Shown: in pieces, positions 17,889 through 26,657 of the stretch
Layout: every line of letters starts with the position of its first letter
Position numbering within the stretch: position 1 is the stretch's first letter
NCBI RefSeq assembly: GCF_003111685.1
Contig: NZ_CP022189.1
Coordinates: 2,062,001-2,126,000, forward strand
Length of the DNA stretch: 64,000 nucleotides
Reading direction: 5' to 3'
Origin: Alloyangia pacifica
GTDB lineage: Bacteria; Pseudomonadota; Alphaproteobacteria; Rhodobacterales; Rhodobacteraceae
Translations under genes and position numbers: made by a program
The notes under the pieces: generated by a model
Told to the model about the DNA's origin: nothing
Seen by the model: the letters and a program-made list of their open reading frames with translations, nothing else
The model's database searches: none

Positions 17889-19070
17889 TCAGTCGTCGTC
17901 CTTGATCGGCGCGGCGGAAAAATCAAAATCGAACTCCGTCGCGGCGCCCTCCTCCTCGGTGGCGGCGTCGTCCCCAAAAGTCGAGGCGAAGTCGAACTCG
18001 CCACCGCCGGGCTCCGGCACGTCAGGCAGGTCGGGCAGATCGGGCAGGCCCGAGGCGATCTCGTCGAGGCCGAATTCCTCGGGCGCGGCGTCGGGCGGAG
18101 CCGGCGCCATGTCGGGCAGCTCTGTCATCTCGGGCACGTCGGGGGCCTCGTCCTGCGGCGCGACGCGGGGCCACGAGAGACGCACCGCGCGCATGCCGTT
18201 GATCTGCCCGAGCCGTCCGCCCGCCACTGGCGCGCCGGGGCCGGCGTGCAGCGTCACCGCGTCGAGCATATCTGGGCTGAGCGGCAGCAAGTCGCCCGGC
18301 CGCAGCGCCTGCACCTTGTTCAGCGGCAGGCGCAGCGCGCCCAGCACCGCCCGCATCTGCGCTGGCAGGAGCCCCATCTTTTGCTCGTGCGTGCCGGGCT
18401 GGCCCGGCGGCCCAGCACGCCGCGCACCCGGGCGCTCGGGCAGGAACAGCCGCAGCTCGCCCCGCCGTCGGCCGAGCGCCAGATCGAGCGTGGCGCGGAA
18501 CACCATGTAGCCCGGCGCATCGAGCAGCATCCCGGCGGCGCGCGCATCCTCGAGCATGGCGCCGAAGCGAAATCCCTCGATCTGCGGGCGCAGGGGGTGA
18601 TCCTCGAGGAAACGGGCAAAGCGTTCGAGCGTGCCGTCGAGCAGCGGCGCGGTCATCGCGGCGTCGGTGGCGGTGAAGGCGCGCGGTTCGGCGGGCATCT
18701 GGGTGACCTGCAGCATGGTCTGCACCTCGGTCAGACCGGTTACGAGATCGCGGTCTAGCGTGACGAACCCCACCACCCCATCCGGCCCGTCAAGCAAGAG
18801 CAGCAGCGCTTCGGGCGGCAGCTGCGCGACGACGCCGTCCTGGTCGAGATGCTCCTGATCGACCGCATGGGCGACAAGCGCGAGATCCCACAGCACATCG
18901 GCGGTGCGTGACAGCGCCCGGCGCAGCGCCTTGGCCGGGGACATGGCGCGTGCCTCGAAGGCACGGCGCGCGGCCTCGGCCTTGCGGCTCAGCACGTTCC
19001 GACTGTCGGCCCCGCCGCCCCTGCCCTGCGCGGAATCCTGTCTTGAAGCCTGTCCGGCGGCGTCTGGCAT
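17889..19070 (-). CDS. Orphan FliM/FliN (SpoA-domain) motor-switch-like protein
   Basis: 393 residues. The recognisable part is a FliM/FliN C-terminal SpoA-type domain at about 245-300 (LPLNKVQALRPGDLLPLS, then LGQINGMRAVRL). The preceding region has weak FliM-middle character. The last 90 residues are acidic and Asp/Pro-rich, as is common in FliN-type tails. The N-terminal CheY-binding peptide of FliM is not visible. No other flagellar or secretion gene is in the window, so it may be a stray switch component or serve another SpoA-based complex. A family name is safer than a role. Confidence 0.65.
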   Translation of the reverse strand: MPDAAGQASRQDSAQGRGGGADSRNVLSRKAEAARRAFEARAMSPAKALRRALSRTADVLWDLALVAHAVDQEHLDQDGVVAQLPPEALLLLLDGPDGVVGFVTLDRDLVTGLTEVQTMLQVTQMPAEPRAFTATDAAMTAPLLDGTLERFARFLEDHPLRPQIEGFRFGAMLEDARAAGMLLDAPGYMVFRATLDLALGRRRGELRLFLPERPGARRAGPPGQPGTHEQKMGLLPAQMRAVLGALRLPLNKVQALRPGDLLPLSPDMLDAVTLHAGPGAPVAGGRLGQINGMRAVRLSWPRVAPQDEAPDVPEMTELPDMAPAPPDAAPEEFGLDEIASGLPDLPDLPDVPEPGGGEFDFASTFGDDAATEEEGAATEFDFDFSAAPIKDDD

Positions 19071-19166
19071 CGTCCCTGTCGGCCCAATCTGTCGAGATAC
19101 CCCAGTCCCGATCTATGACGGGATTTGGTTACCATCGGCTTTATCCCGGCGCGGGAAAGGCGCCTG

Positions 19167-21842
19167 TCACTGCGCGGCGATGGCCAGATCGGCGGGCAGG
19201 CTCACCCGGAAAGAAGCACCCGCGCGCCCCGGCACATAGGTGATGTCGCCGCCGAGGCGCGTGACGATCTGCCGGCAGATCGCAAGGCCCAGCCCTGCGC
19301 CCCCGGCCTTCTGGTCGCTGACCCGGCTGAACTTCTCGAAGATCACGTCCTGCGCATCGGCGGCGACGCCCGAGCCGTTGTCCGTGAAGTCGAGCGCCAG
19401 CCGTGCGCCCGCCCGCACCGAGATCTCGAGCCGCGGGCGCGGCGCATCGCAATACTTGCGGGCATTGGCGATGAGGTTGATGAAGACCTGGCTCAGACGG
19501 TCGAGATCGGTGTGCAGCACGATCTGCTCGGCGGCGCGATCGCGGCGGATCTCCAGCCGCCGCCCCGCCTCGTCCGCCGCCGCCGCGGCCACGGCGCGGT
19601 CGAGCACGTCCGACAGCAGCCCTTCGCGCAGGTTCAGGTTGACCTGCCCGTTCTCCAGCACCGACAGGTCGAGCAGGTCGTCGAGCAGCCGGGTCAGGCG
19701 GATCGCCTCGTCATGGATGATCGAGGCATACTTGGTCTTCTCCGCGTCGCCGAGTCCGGAGGTGTCCCGCAAGATCTCGGAAAAGGCGCGGATCGATGTC
19801 ATCGGCGTGCGCAGCTCGTGGCTGATCTGGCTGAGGAAGGCATCTTTCTGGACCGACAGGCGGGTGAGCTTGGCATTGGCCTCGCGCAGCTGCGCCGCGG
19901 TCCGCGCCAACTCCTGCGACTGCGCCTCGAGACGCGCGGAATACTCCATCATCTGCGCGGTCTCGTCGGCCACGGCCATCAGATCCTCGACCGAGACCGA
20001 CATGCCCCCGACGATCTGCCCGACCATCGCATGGGCCGTGGCCGCGCCGACCGAGCCCGCCAGCTCGCGTTCGATCGTCTCAAGGAACTGAGGGGTCACA
20101 TCCGGCAGCGGGCCGCGCCCGCCCTGCCGCTCGGCCTCACGCTCGAAGAGCTCCTGCGCGTCACGGGCGCCGAGGATTCGCTGCGCCATGATCATCAGGT
20201 CCTCGGACTGGGCAACGTTGCCGGTCCAGCTGCGCGGGCCGGTGGAATGCTCGAAGACATTGACGAACTGCGCGCCTTGCAAGCGCTCGAGCGGTTGCGG
20301 AAAGCTCAGAAGCGAGCCGAGGATGACGCCGCCGGTGTTGACGCTCATCGACCAGAAGAAGGCGTGCAGCAGCGGGTCCATGTCAGACAGGCCGAACATA
20401 GCCTGCGGCCGCAGGAAGCCGATGCCGAAGGGGCCGTTGGCGAACCACGCCTCGGGCATCAGCACCCCCGGCCCGAAGGAGGGCAGGAAGAGTGTGTAGT
20501 TCCATACGAGGAAACCGAGGACCAGCCCGGTGAAGGCCCCGGCCTTGGAGGCGCCGCGCCAGAAGATGCCGCCGAGCATCGCCGGAAGCACCTGCGCGAC
20601 ACCGGCAAAGGAGACAAAGCCGATGGTCGCGAGCGCCTCGCCGCCGCCCGAAAGGCGGTAGTAGAGATAGCCCAGCATCACCACGCCGATGATCGACAGC
20701 CGGCGGGCCAGCAGCACGACGGTCCGCACGTCGCCCGAGACCGTGGCGCCCGGCTCGGCAAAGCGCAGCCACAGCGGCATGACCACGTGGTTCGACACCA
20801 TGGTCGAGAGCGCGATGGCCGCGACGATCACCATCGAGGTGGCGGAACTGAAACCGCCAAGGAAGGACAGCACTGCCAGCCCGCCCTGCCCCTGCGACAG
20901 CGGCAGGGTCAGCACGAAGAGATCGGGGTTCGAGCCCTCGGGCAGCAGATCGAGGCCGATCACCGCGATGGGCACGACAAAAAGGCTCATCAGGCCCAGG
21001 TAGAGCGGGAAGGCCCAGCTCGCGGTGCGCAGGTGCGTCTCGTTGTCATTTTCCACAACCAGAACCTGGAAGATCCGCGGCAGACAGAGAAAGGCGGCGG
21101 CCGAGAGCAGCATCACCCCAGCCCAGCGGCCGCCGTCGATGCGCCATTGGCCAAGTTCGGAGGCGTCGATACGCGCCAGCGTCTCGGTCAGCCCGCCGCC
21201 CAGTCCCCAGACCACGAAGACCCCGACGGCAAGCAGCGCGAAGAGCTTCACCACCGCCTCGACGGCGATCGCCATGACCACGCCGTTGTGGCGCTCGTTG
21301 GCGTCGAGGTTGCGCGTGCCGAAGATCACCGTGAACAGCGCCAGCCCGGCGGCGACCCAGAGCGCGGTATGGCCGGTCTCTTCGCCGGTGGCGAGATCGC
21401 CCGCCGCGAAAACCTGGAAGCTCAGCGTCACCGATTGCAGTTGAAGCGCGATATAGGGCGTGGTGCCTATCACCGCGAGCAAGGTGACGCAGACCGCGAG
21501 CAGGTTGGACTTGCCGTAACGCGACGAGACAAGGTCGGCGACCGAGGTGATGCGCTGCGAGCGGCCGATACGCACCAGCTTGCGCAGGATCCACCACCAG
21601 CCAATCAGCACAAGCGAGGGTCCAAGATAGATCGCCATGTATTCAAAGCCGGTGCGTACCGCCGAGCCGACCGCGCCGTAGAACGTCCAGGCGGTGCAGT
21701 AGATCGACAGCGACAGCGTGTAGACCGCCGGCGAGCGCAGCCAGCGCGCCTGGCCATGGGCGGCGATGCGCTCGGCGGCAAAGGCGATGGCGAAAAGAAA
21801 GAGCGCGTAGGCGATACAGACGGCGACCAGCGTGTTGAGCAT
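19167..21842 (-). CDS. Sodium:solute symporter-fused sensor histidine kinase (CrbS/CbrA type)
   Basis: 891 residues. The first half (about 1-480) is a sodium-solute symporter domain with about 13 membrane helices, beginning MLNTLVAVCIAYALFLFAIA. A linker of about 100 residues may hold a STAC-like segment. A coiled coil (about 635-665) leads to the H-box QISHELRTPMTSIRAFSE with the phospho-His at about 675, then N-box INLIANARKY, G1 DNGSG and G2 GLGLAI. CrbS and CbrA of this class control acetate and amino-acid use in gammaproteobacteria. The start lies 2 bases past the upstream stop, so it is coupled to it. Confidence 0.92.
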   Translation of the reverse strand: MLNTLVAVCIAYALFLFAIAFAAERIAAHGQARWLRSPAVYTLSLSIYCTAWTFYGAVGSAVRTGFEYMAIYLGPSLVLIGWWWILRKLVRIGRSQRITSVADLVSSRYGKSNLLAVCVTLLAVIGTTPYIALQLQSVTLSFQVFAAGDLATGEETGHTALWVAAGLALFTVIFGTRNLDANERHNGVVMAIAVEAVVKLFALLAVGVFVVWGLGGGLTETLARIDASELGQWRIDGGRWAGVMLLSAAAFLCLPRIFQVLVVENDNETHLRTASWAFPLYLGLMSLFVVPIAVIGLDLLPEGSNPDLFVLTLPLSQGQGGLAVLSFLGGFSSATSMVIVAAIALSTMVSNHVVMPLWLRFAEPGATVSGDVRTVVLLARRLSIIGVVMLGYLYYRLSGGGEALATIGFVSFAGVAQVLPAMLGGIFWRGASKAGAFTGLVLGFLVWNYTLFLPSFGPGVLMPEAWFANGPFGIGFLRPQAMFGLSDMDPLLHAFFWSMSVNTGGVILGSLLSFPQPLERLQGAQFVNVFEHSTGPRSWTGNVAQSEDLMIMAQRILGARDAQELFEREAERQGGRGPLPDVTPQFLETIERELAGSVGAATAHAMVGQIVGGMSVSVEDLMAVADETAQMMEYSARLEAQSQELARTAAQLREANAKLTRLSVQKDAFLSQISHELRTPMTSIRAFSEILRDTSGLGDAEKTKYASIIHDEAIRLTRLLDDLLDLSVLENGQVNLNLREGLLSDVLDRAVAAAAADEAGRRLEIRRDRAAEQIVLHTDLDRLSQVFINLIANARKYCDAPRPRLEISVRAGARLALDFTDNGSGVAADAQDVIFEKFSRVSDQKAGGAGLGLAICRQIVTRLGGDITYVPGRAGASFRVSLPADLAIAAQ

Positions 21843-21844
21843 GT

Positions 21845-22132
21845 TCACTCGCCCCCGCTGCCCAGCCCGTCCCCCGGCGCCGGGCGCCCCAACGCCCAGG
21901 CGATGAAGCCCGCCAGAAGCACCAGCAGCAGCCAGACCCCGAAGAGGTAGACGATCACCGCCGAGCTGCGCACGCCCTGCTCGGGGTCCTCCTGCCAGAG
22001 CAGCGGCACCAGCCAAAGCAGCGCGCCGAGAAAGGGCAGCACCCGCGCGCCGTCCATCACCCGGCGGCGGCGGTAGGACTGCCGTTCGAGAAAGACCGGC
22101 GGCGTGCCGCGACGGGGCGAGCCCTCGCTCAT
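21845..22132 (-). CDS. Two-helix membrane protein between receiver and symporter-kinase genes
   Basis: 95 residues: a basic cytosolic start with VFLERQSYRRRRVMDGARVL, a first helix (about 31-47, LPFLGALLWLVPLLW), a short loop and a second helix (about 57-80, SAVIVYLFGVWLLLVLLAGFIAWALG), then a Gly-rich tail. It overlaps the receiver gene in ATGA form and ends 2 bases before the kinase start, so all three are co-translated. Its place recalls small partner subunits of sodium-solute symporters (such as YjcH with ActP), but it lacks their recognisable motif. Function unknown. Confidence 0.8.
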   Translation of the reverse strand: MSEGSPRRGTPPVFLERQSYRRRRVMDGARVLPFLGALLWLVPLLWQEDPEQGVRSSAVIVYLFGVWLLLVLLAGFIAWALGRPAPGDGLGSGGE

Positions 22133-22524
22133 GGGGGTCCGGGGGCCTCTTCCGGCACGCCGTTCAACAGCGCCCGCACGGTGTCGAGCATCTCGGAATT
22201 GGCAAAGGGTTTCGACATGAAGGCGCTGACCCCTTCGCGCTCGGCCATCTCGCGGTCGCGGGTCTGTCCGCGCGCGGTGAGCATGAGCACCGGCAGCGCC
22301 GCGGTGCTGGGGTCGGCGCGCAGCTCGCGCAGGATGTCGTAGCCGCTCTTGCCCGGCAGCATCACATCGAGGATCAGCAGATCGGGACGCGCGCCGCGCA
22401 GCTTTTCATTGGCGGTGGTGCCGTCGGAATGGGTTTCCACGGCCAGCCCGTCGCGCGACAGGATGAAGCTGATTGCCTCGATAATATTCGGCTCATCCTC
22501 GATCAGCAGCACGTGTTTGGACAT
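22129..22524 (-). CDS. Stand-alone response-regulator receiver protein
   Basis: 131 residues consisting of a single receiver domain. The acidic pair is in LLIEDEPNIIEA, the phospho-acceptor Asp at about 53 in LLILDVMLPGKSG, the switch Thr in VLMLTARG and the conserved Lys in AFMSKPFANSEM. No DNA-binding or enzymatic output domain follows; the tail is a short proline-rich end. It must act through protein contacts or phosphorelay. It is first in the operon with the two-helix protein and the symporter-kinase, its likely partner. Confidence 0.92.
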   Translation of the reverse strand: MSKHVLLIEDEPNIIEAISFILSRDGLAVETHSDGTTANEKLRGARPDLLILDVMLPGKSGYDILRELRADPSTAALPVLMLTARGQTRDREMAEREGVSAFMSKPFANSEMLDTVRALLNGVPEEAPGPP

Positions 22525-22635
22525 GCACCCCTTTCCCCAAGGCGCCGGACACTCCCCCTTCCGGCACCGAGGATTGCTCCCCCGTGATGTCTTTTTATCA
22601 CCAATGTTTCACGCCCTGTCAAAATAAGACCACCC

Positions 22636-23949
22636 TCAGGCACTGCGCTCCGCTGCGTCACCCAGCAGCGAGGGTTCGCGCCGGGCCGGGCAGGCCGCGC
22701 GGGCGCAGATGCGGCAGGTGACGCCGACGAGCTCTGTTTCTTCGCCGCCGCGCGCCGCCCCTTCGGGGGTGAACATCATGTGCGCCTCGAAGATCGGGTC
22801 ACGGTTGGCCTGAGGCGCGCTGGCGGGCTGCGCCACGGCAAAGGCGCGCACCGCTCCGCCCTGCCGCCCGGCAAACTGCACCCGGCGCGAAAGCACTGTC
22901 ATCGGACGGCTGAGCGCGGGAAAAAGCGGCCAGAGCGGGCAATCGGCGCCGAAGCGCGGGATCGGGAATTCCGGCAAGGGCTTGCGGAAGGTCAGCGCCC
23001 CCGAGGCGTCGCAGATCGCCAGCCCGACCGGTCCGCAGGCCGCATCTGCCGGCAGCGCGGCGAGCCGTCGCATGGCGCGGGCGGCATCGCAGCCGAAGCG
23101 CCGCAGCAGCGCCAGAGGGTCTGCGCCCCCGGCCGAGACTGCCTCGAGCACCTGCGGCAGCGGCAGCGCCGCCGCGTCCTCGGCGTAGGTGCGCAGCGCG
23201 CGGCGCAGCAGCACCCGGGCGCTGTCCGACATATCCTCCTCCAGCTCCTCCGCCGCCGCCTCGGGCGCCTGCCCCCCCTCGAGCCCGGGGAAATGATAGC
23301 CCTGCGCCTCGAAGAGCGCGGTCACCTCCTCTTGCGGGGTGCCGCTTTCGCTGGCCGCCTTGACCTCGGCGTCGAGGTAGCTGACGAGGCTGCGGCTGCT
23401 CTCGGCAAGCCGGGCGCTGTCCTCGTGGATATTGCGGTGGAAACGGCGCTGCCATTCGGGGTCGATCGCCTCGGGCTCGTTGAGGATCGAGGCCGCCGAG
23501 CGGATCGCTGTCACGGTTGAGAGCATCTCGTGCAGCGCCTCGGCGAGTTGCGGATCGTGCGCCAGCCGGTCGCTCAGCGTCTCGACGCTGCGCTCGAGCG
23601 TTTCGATACGCACCCGGGCCTCGGCCAAAAGCCGGGCCCATCCGGGAAATCGCCCGGCGAATTCATCGACCCGATCCAATTCCGCCGTGCTGCCCCGGGT
23701 TGTGCTCGCCGCCTCGCGCAGGGAGGCAATCAGCGCCGCCTCGGCCCCCTCGGTGAGCATGGAAGGTTCGACCTTGAGGATTTCCGCCAAATCGAGCAGC
23801 AATTTGCCACCGATTCTGCGGCGGTTGTGCTCAATTAGGTTGAGATAAGAAGCCGATATTCCCGCCTGACGTGCAAGATCGGCCTGCTTGAGGCCCAATA
23901 TCGTGCGTCTTTCGCGGATTCGGCTTCCTGTGAGCGTGTCGCGGGGCAT
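22636..23949 (-). CDS. ScfR/PccR-family short-chain acyl-CoA regulator (XRE HTH + DUF2083 type)
   Basis: 437 residues. N-terminal Cro/C1-type helix-turn-helix: SRIRERRTILGLKQADLARQ then GISASYLNLIEHNRRRIGG (about 5-45). The C-terminus ends in the Cys cluster GVTCRICARAACPARREPSLL typical of the family, which includes PccR of Rhodobacter (propionyl-CoA assimilation) and RamB (acetate metabolism). An HExxH-type motif seen in the middle of some relatives is absent. Start at 23949 chosen at the ATG before the HTH; a 13-residue longer form is possible. Divergent from the importer operon it may regulate. Confidence 0.8.
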   Translation of the reverse strand: MPRDTLTGSRIRERRTILGLKQADLARQAGISASYLNLIEHNRRRIGGKLLLDLAEILKVEPSMLTEGAEAALIASLREAASTTRGSTAELDRVDEFAGRFPGWARLLAEARVRIETLERSVETLSDRLAHDPQLAEALHEMLSTVTAIRSAASILNEPEAIDPEWQRRFHRNIHEDSARLAESSRSLVSYLDAEVKAASESGTPQEEVTALFEAQGYHFPGLEGGQAPEAAAEELEEDMSDSARVLLRRALRTYAEDAAALPLPQVLEAVSAGGADPLALLRRFGCDAARAMRRLAALPADAACGPVGLAICDASGALTFRKPLPEFPIPRFGADCPLWPLFPALSRPMTVLSRRVQFAGRQGGAVRAFAVAQPASAPQANRDPIFEAHMMFTPEGAARGGEETELVGVTCRICARAACPARREPSLLGDAAERSA

Positions 23950-23990
23950 GCGGTTTTCGAACCCTTTCAAGGCCTTTCTGCGGCGCAAGA

Positions 23991-24060
23991 TAAATTAATT
24001 TACACCCTACCCTATTTCTTTGTGCATTTGTTGACAAAAAAATTGTTAACCTAAAAGCAG
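23991..24060. promoter_or_regulatory. AT-rich operator/promoter region between scfR-like and importer genes
   Basis: The 221-base divergent gap is AT-rich between about 23985 and 24080. It holds a perfect 12-bp palindrome TAAATTAATTTA (23991-24002) and a TTGACA at 24031-24036 followed by A-rich sequence and GTTAAC (24045-24050). No convincing -10 is found at the right distance on the plus strand. The palindrome is a candidate operator for the adjacent regulator; that is inference. Confidence 0.4.
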
Positions 24061-24170
24061 TTGTTGCGTGATTTTCTTTCGTGGTCCGATACTGATTTTG
24101 CACGGAGACGTGCTTTGCGCCCTCGGGAAGAGGAGCCCGGCGGCGCAAATATCGAAACGGGAGGAAATCA

Positions 24171-25517
24171 ATGTCCAAATCGACTCTGACACGCCGCGGC
24201 GTGCTGAGAACGGGTGCCGTTGCGGGAGCCGGCGTCGCTCTGCCGACGATCTTCACAAGCTCGTCCGCATCCGCCTTCACCAACGAACCCACCGGCGGCA
24301 CCGTGACCCTCGGCTTCAACGTGCCGCAGACCGGCCCTTACGCCGATGAGGGCGCCGACGAGCTGCGGGCCTTCGAACTGGCGGTCGAGCACCTCAACGG
24401 TGGCGGCGACGGCGGTATGATGAACACCTTCAGCTCGAAGACGCTGGATGGGGCCGGCATCCTCGGCAAGAAGGTCGAATATGTCACCGGCGACACCCAG
24501 ACCAAGTCAGACGCCGCCCGCGCCAGCGCCAAGTCGATGATCGAGAAGGACGGCGCGGTGATGATCTCGGGCGGCTCGTCCTCGGGCGTCGCCGTGGCCG
24601 TGCAGGGCCTCTGCCAGGAGGCCGGCGTGATCTTCATGGCAGGCCTCACCCACTCCAACGACACCACCGGCAAGGACAAGAAGGCAAACGGCTTCCGCCA
24701 CTTCTTCAACGCCTACATGTCCGCCGCCGCGCTCGCGCCGGTGCTCGAGAAGATGTACGGCACGGACCGCAAGGCCTATCACCTGACCGCCGACTACACC
24801 TGGGGCTGGACCCAGCAGGAGTCGATCCAGGCCGCCACCGAGGCGATGGGCTGGGAGACCGTCAACAACGTGCTGACGCCGCTCGCCCAGACCGACTTCT
24901 CGTCCTATATCGCGCCGGTGCTGAACTCGGGCGCCGACGTGCTGGTGCTCAACCACTACGGTGGGAACATGGTGAACTCGCTCACCAACGCCGTGCAGTT
25001 CGGCCTGCGCGACAAGCAGGTCAACGGCAAGAACTTCGAGATCGTCGTGCCGCTCTACTCGCGCCTGATGGCGCGCGGCGCCGGCGAGAACGTCAAGGGC
25101 ATCTTCGGCTCGACCAACTGGCACTGGTCGCTGCAGGACGAGGGTTCGAAAGCCTTCGTGAAGAGCTTCGGCACCAAGTACGGCTTCCCGCCGAGCCAGG
25201 CCGCGCACACCTGCTACGTGCAGACCCTGCTCTACGCCGACGCCGTGCAGCGTGCGGGCTCGTTCAACCCATGCGAAGTGGGCGCCGCGCTCGAGGGCTT
25301 CGAGTTCGACGGCCTGGGCAATGGCCCGACGCTCTACCGCGCCGACGATCACCAGTGCTTCAAGGACGTGCTGGTGGTGCGCGGCAAGGAGAACCCGGAA
25401 TCCGAGTTCGACCTTCTGGAAGTGGTCGAGGTCACGCCGCGGGCGCAGGTGGAATATGCCCCGGATCACCCGATGTTCGCCGGCGGCAACCTCGGGTCCT
25501 GCAACCCGGGCGCGTGA
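24171..25517 (+). CDS. HAAT/urea-amide-type ABC substrate-binding protein
   Basis: A 448-residue periplasmic binding protein of the family that serves branched amino acids, urea and short amides. A twin-arginine-type signal is visible: KSTLTRRGVLRTGAVAGAGVALP with cleavage near SASA. The mature start GGTVTLGFNVPQTGPYADEG is the usual first strand. It heads a five-gene importer operon (24171-29400) next to acetyl-CoA synthetase and a short-chain acyl-CoA regulator. That context suggests a small acid or amide ligand, but the binding-site residues do not let me name it. Confidence 0.9.
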   Translation: MSKSTLTRRGVLRTGAVAGAGVALPTIFTSSSASAFTNEPTGGTVTLGFNVPQTGPYADEGADELRAFELAVEHLNGGGDGGMMNTFSSKTLDGAGILGKKVEYVTGDTQTKSDAARASAKSMIEKDGAVMISGGSSSGVAVAVQGLCQEAGVIFMAGLTHSNDTTGKDKKANGFRHFFNAYMSAAALAPVLEKMYGTDRKAYHLTADYTWGWTQQESIQAATEAMGWETVNNVLTPLAQTDFSSYIAPVLNSGADVLVLNHYGGNMVNSLTNAVQFGLRDKQVNGKNFEIVVPLYSRLMARGAGENVKGIFGSTNWHWSLQDEGSKAFVKSFGTKYGFPPSQAAHTCYVQTLLYADAVQRAGSFNPCEVGAALEGFEFDGLGNGPTLYRADDHQCFKDVLVVRGKENPESEFDLLEVVEVTPRAQVEYAPDHPMFAGGNLGSCNPGA

Positions 25518-25532
25518 GCCCTTCATCGACGC

Positions 25533-25590
25533 CGGCCAGGTTGCGTTTGCCTGGCCGCATCCAAGCGTTCCCGGCCCCGTGCCGGGAACG
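25533..25590 (+). promoter_or_regulatory. Two tandem perfect hairpins between binding-protein and permease genes
   Basis: Hairpin 1: CGGCCAGG (25533-25540) with CCTGGCCG (25550-25557). Hairpin 2: CGTTCCCGGC (25566-25575) with GCCGGGAACG (25581-25590), loop CCCGT. No T run follows. Such structures after a binding-protein gene usually protect the upstream mRNA or limit read-through, so that the binding protein is made in excess over the membrane subunits. Confidence 0.65.
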
Positions 25591-25621
25591 TCTGCACTTC
25601 CTTTGACCTGAAGGCCGGGAC

Positions 25622-26653
25622 ATGGACGCAATTATTCTTCAAATCCTGAACGGGCTCGACAAGGGCTCGGCCTATGCGCTTATCGCGCTGGGGCTCACGC
25701 TCATCTTCGGCACGCTCGGGGTGGTCAACTTCGCCCATGGCGCGCTGTTCATGATCGGCGCCTTCTGCGCCGTCACCTTGAGCCGCATCCTGACCCTGTC
25801 GCACCAGGTGGTCGACGAGAGCCGCACCGACTTTCTCGGCAACCCGCTGAAGGTCGACGTGCCCTATGTCAACGACTGGTTCGGCGAGGCCGCGGGCGCC
25901 ACGATCATCGACTGGGCGGTGCCGCTGGCCATCATCTTCTCGATCCCCGTGATGATCGCCATTGGCGTGATCATGGAGCGCGGGCTGATCAAGCATTTCT
26001 ACCGCCGCCCCCACGCCGACCAGATCCTGGTGACCTTCGGCCTTGCCATCGTGCTGCAGGAGATCATCAAGTATTTCTACGGCGCGAACCCGATCCCGAC
26101 GCCCGCGCCCGACGTCTTCCGCGGCTCCTTCGATTTCGGCGTGCTGCTGGGCTTCGATCCCAACGCGATCATCTACCCCTACTGGCGCCTCGTCTACTTC
26201 GCCTTCGCCGCGCTGATCATCGGCGGGGTCTTCGCCTTCTTGCAGTTCACCACCTTCGGCATGGTTGTCCGCGCCGGCATGGCCGACCGCGAGACCGTGG
26301 GGCTGCTCGGCATCAACATCGACCGCCGCTTCACCATCATGTTCGGTCTCGCCGCCGCGGTGGCAGGGCTTGCCGGTGTGATGTACGCGCCGATCAACTC
26401 ACCCAACTACCACATGGGGATGGATTTCCTTGTCCTCAGCTTCGTCGTGGTGGTCGTCGGCGGCATGGGCTCGCTGCCCGGCGCGGTGCTGGCGGGCTTC
26501 GTGCTCGGCGTGCTCGAGAGCTTCGCGTCGATGAACGAGATCAAGTCGATCCTGCCCGGCATCGACCAGATCATCATCTACCTCGTCGCCATCATCATTC
26601 TGCTGACCCGTCCGCGCGGCCTTATGGGCCGCAAGGGCGTGATGGAGGACTAA
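25622..26653 (+). CDS. HAAT-type ABC importer permease, LivH/UrtB-like
   Basis: A 343-residue inner-membrane permease of the branched-chain amino acid/urea importer family. It begins [25 protein letters not shown], the standard LivH start, with [19 protein letters not shown] nearby. It has about 8 membrane helices and the cytosolic coupling segment [20 protein letters not shown] near 220-240. It is the second gene of the operon, 104 bases after the binding-protein gene and 4 bases before the next permease. Confidence 0.93.
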   Translation: MDAIILQILNGLDKGSAYALIALGLTLIFGTLGVVNFAHGALFMIGAFCAVTLSRILTLSHQVVDESRTDFLGNPLKVDVPYVNDWFGEAAGATIIDWAVPLAIIFSIPVMIAIGVIMERGLIKHFYRRPHADQILVTFGLAIVLQEIIKYFYGANPIPTPAPDVFRGSFDFGVLLGFDPNAIIYPYWRLVYFAFAALIIGGVFAFLQFTTFGMVVRAGMADRETVGLLGINIDRRFTIMFGLAAAVAGLAGVMYAPINSPNYHMGMDFLVLSFVVVVVGGMGSLPGAVLAGFVLGVLESFASMNEIKSILPGIDQIIIYLVAIIILLTRPRGLMGRKGVMED

Positions 26654-26657
26654 GACC

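Noticed and set aside
19125..21950. A 941-codon plus-strand open frame opposite the symporter-kinase
   Set aside because: Same reason: antisense to a gene with all expected kinase and symporter motifs; the predicted product is Arg/Gln/His-rich with no domain pattern.
24031..24060. TTGACA as the -35 of the importer promoter
   Set aside because: At 16-18 bases downstream there is only AAAGCA-like sequence, no acceptable -10. Kept as an AT-rich regulatory region only.
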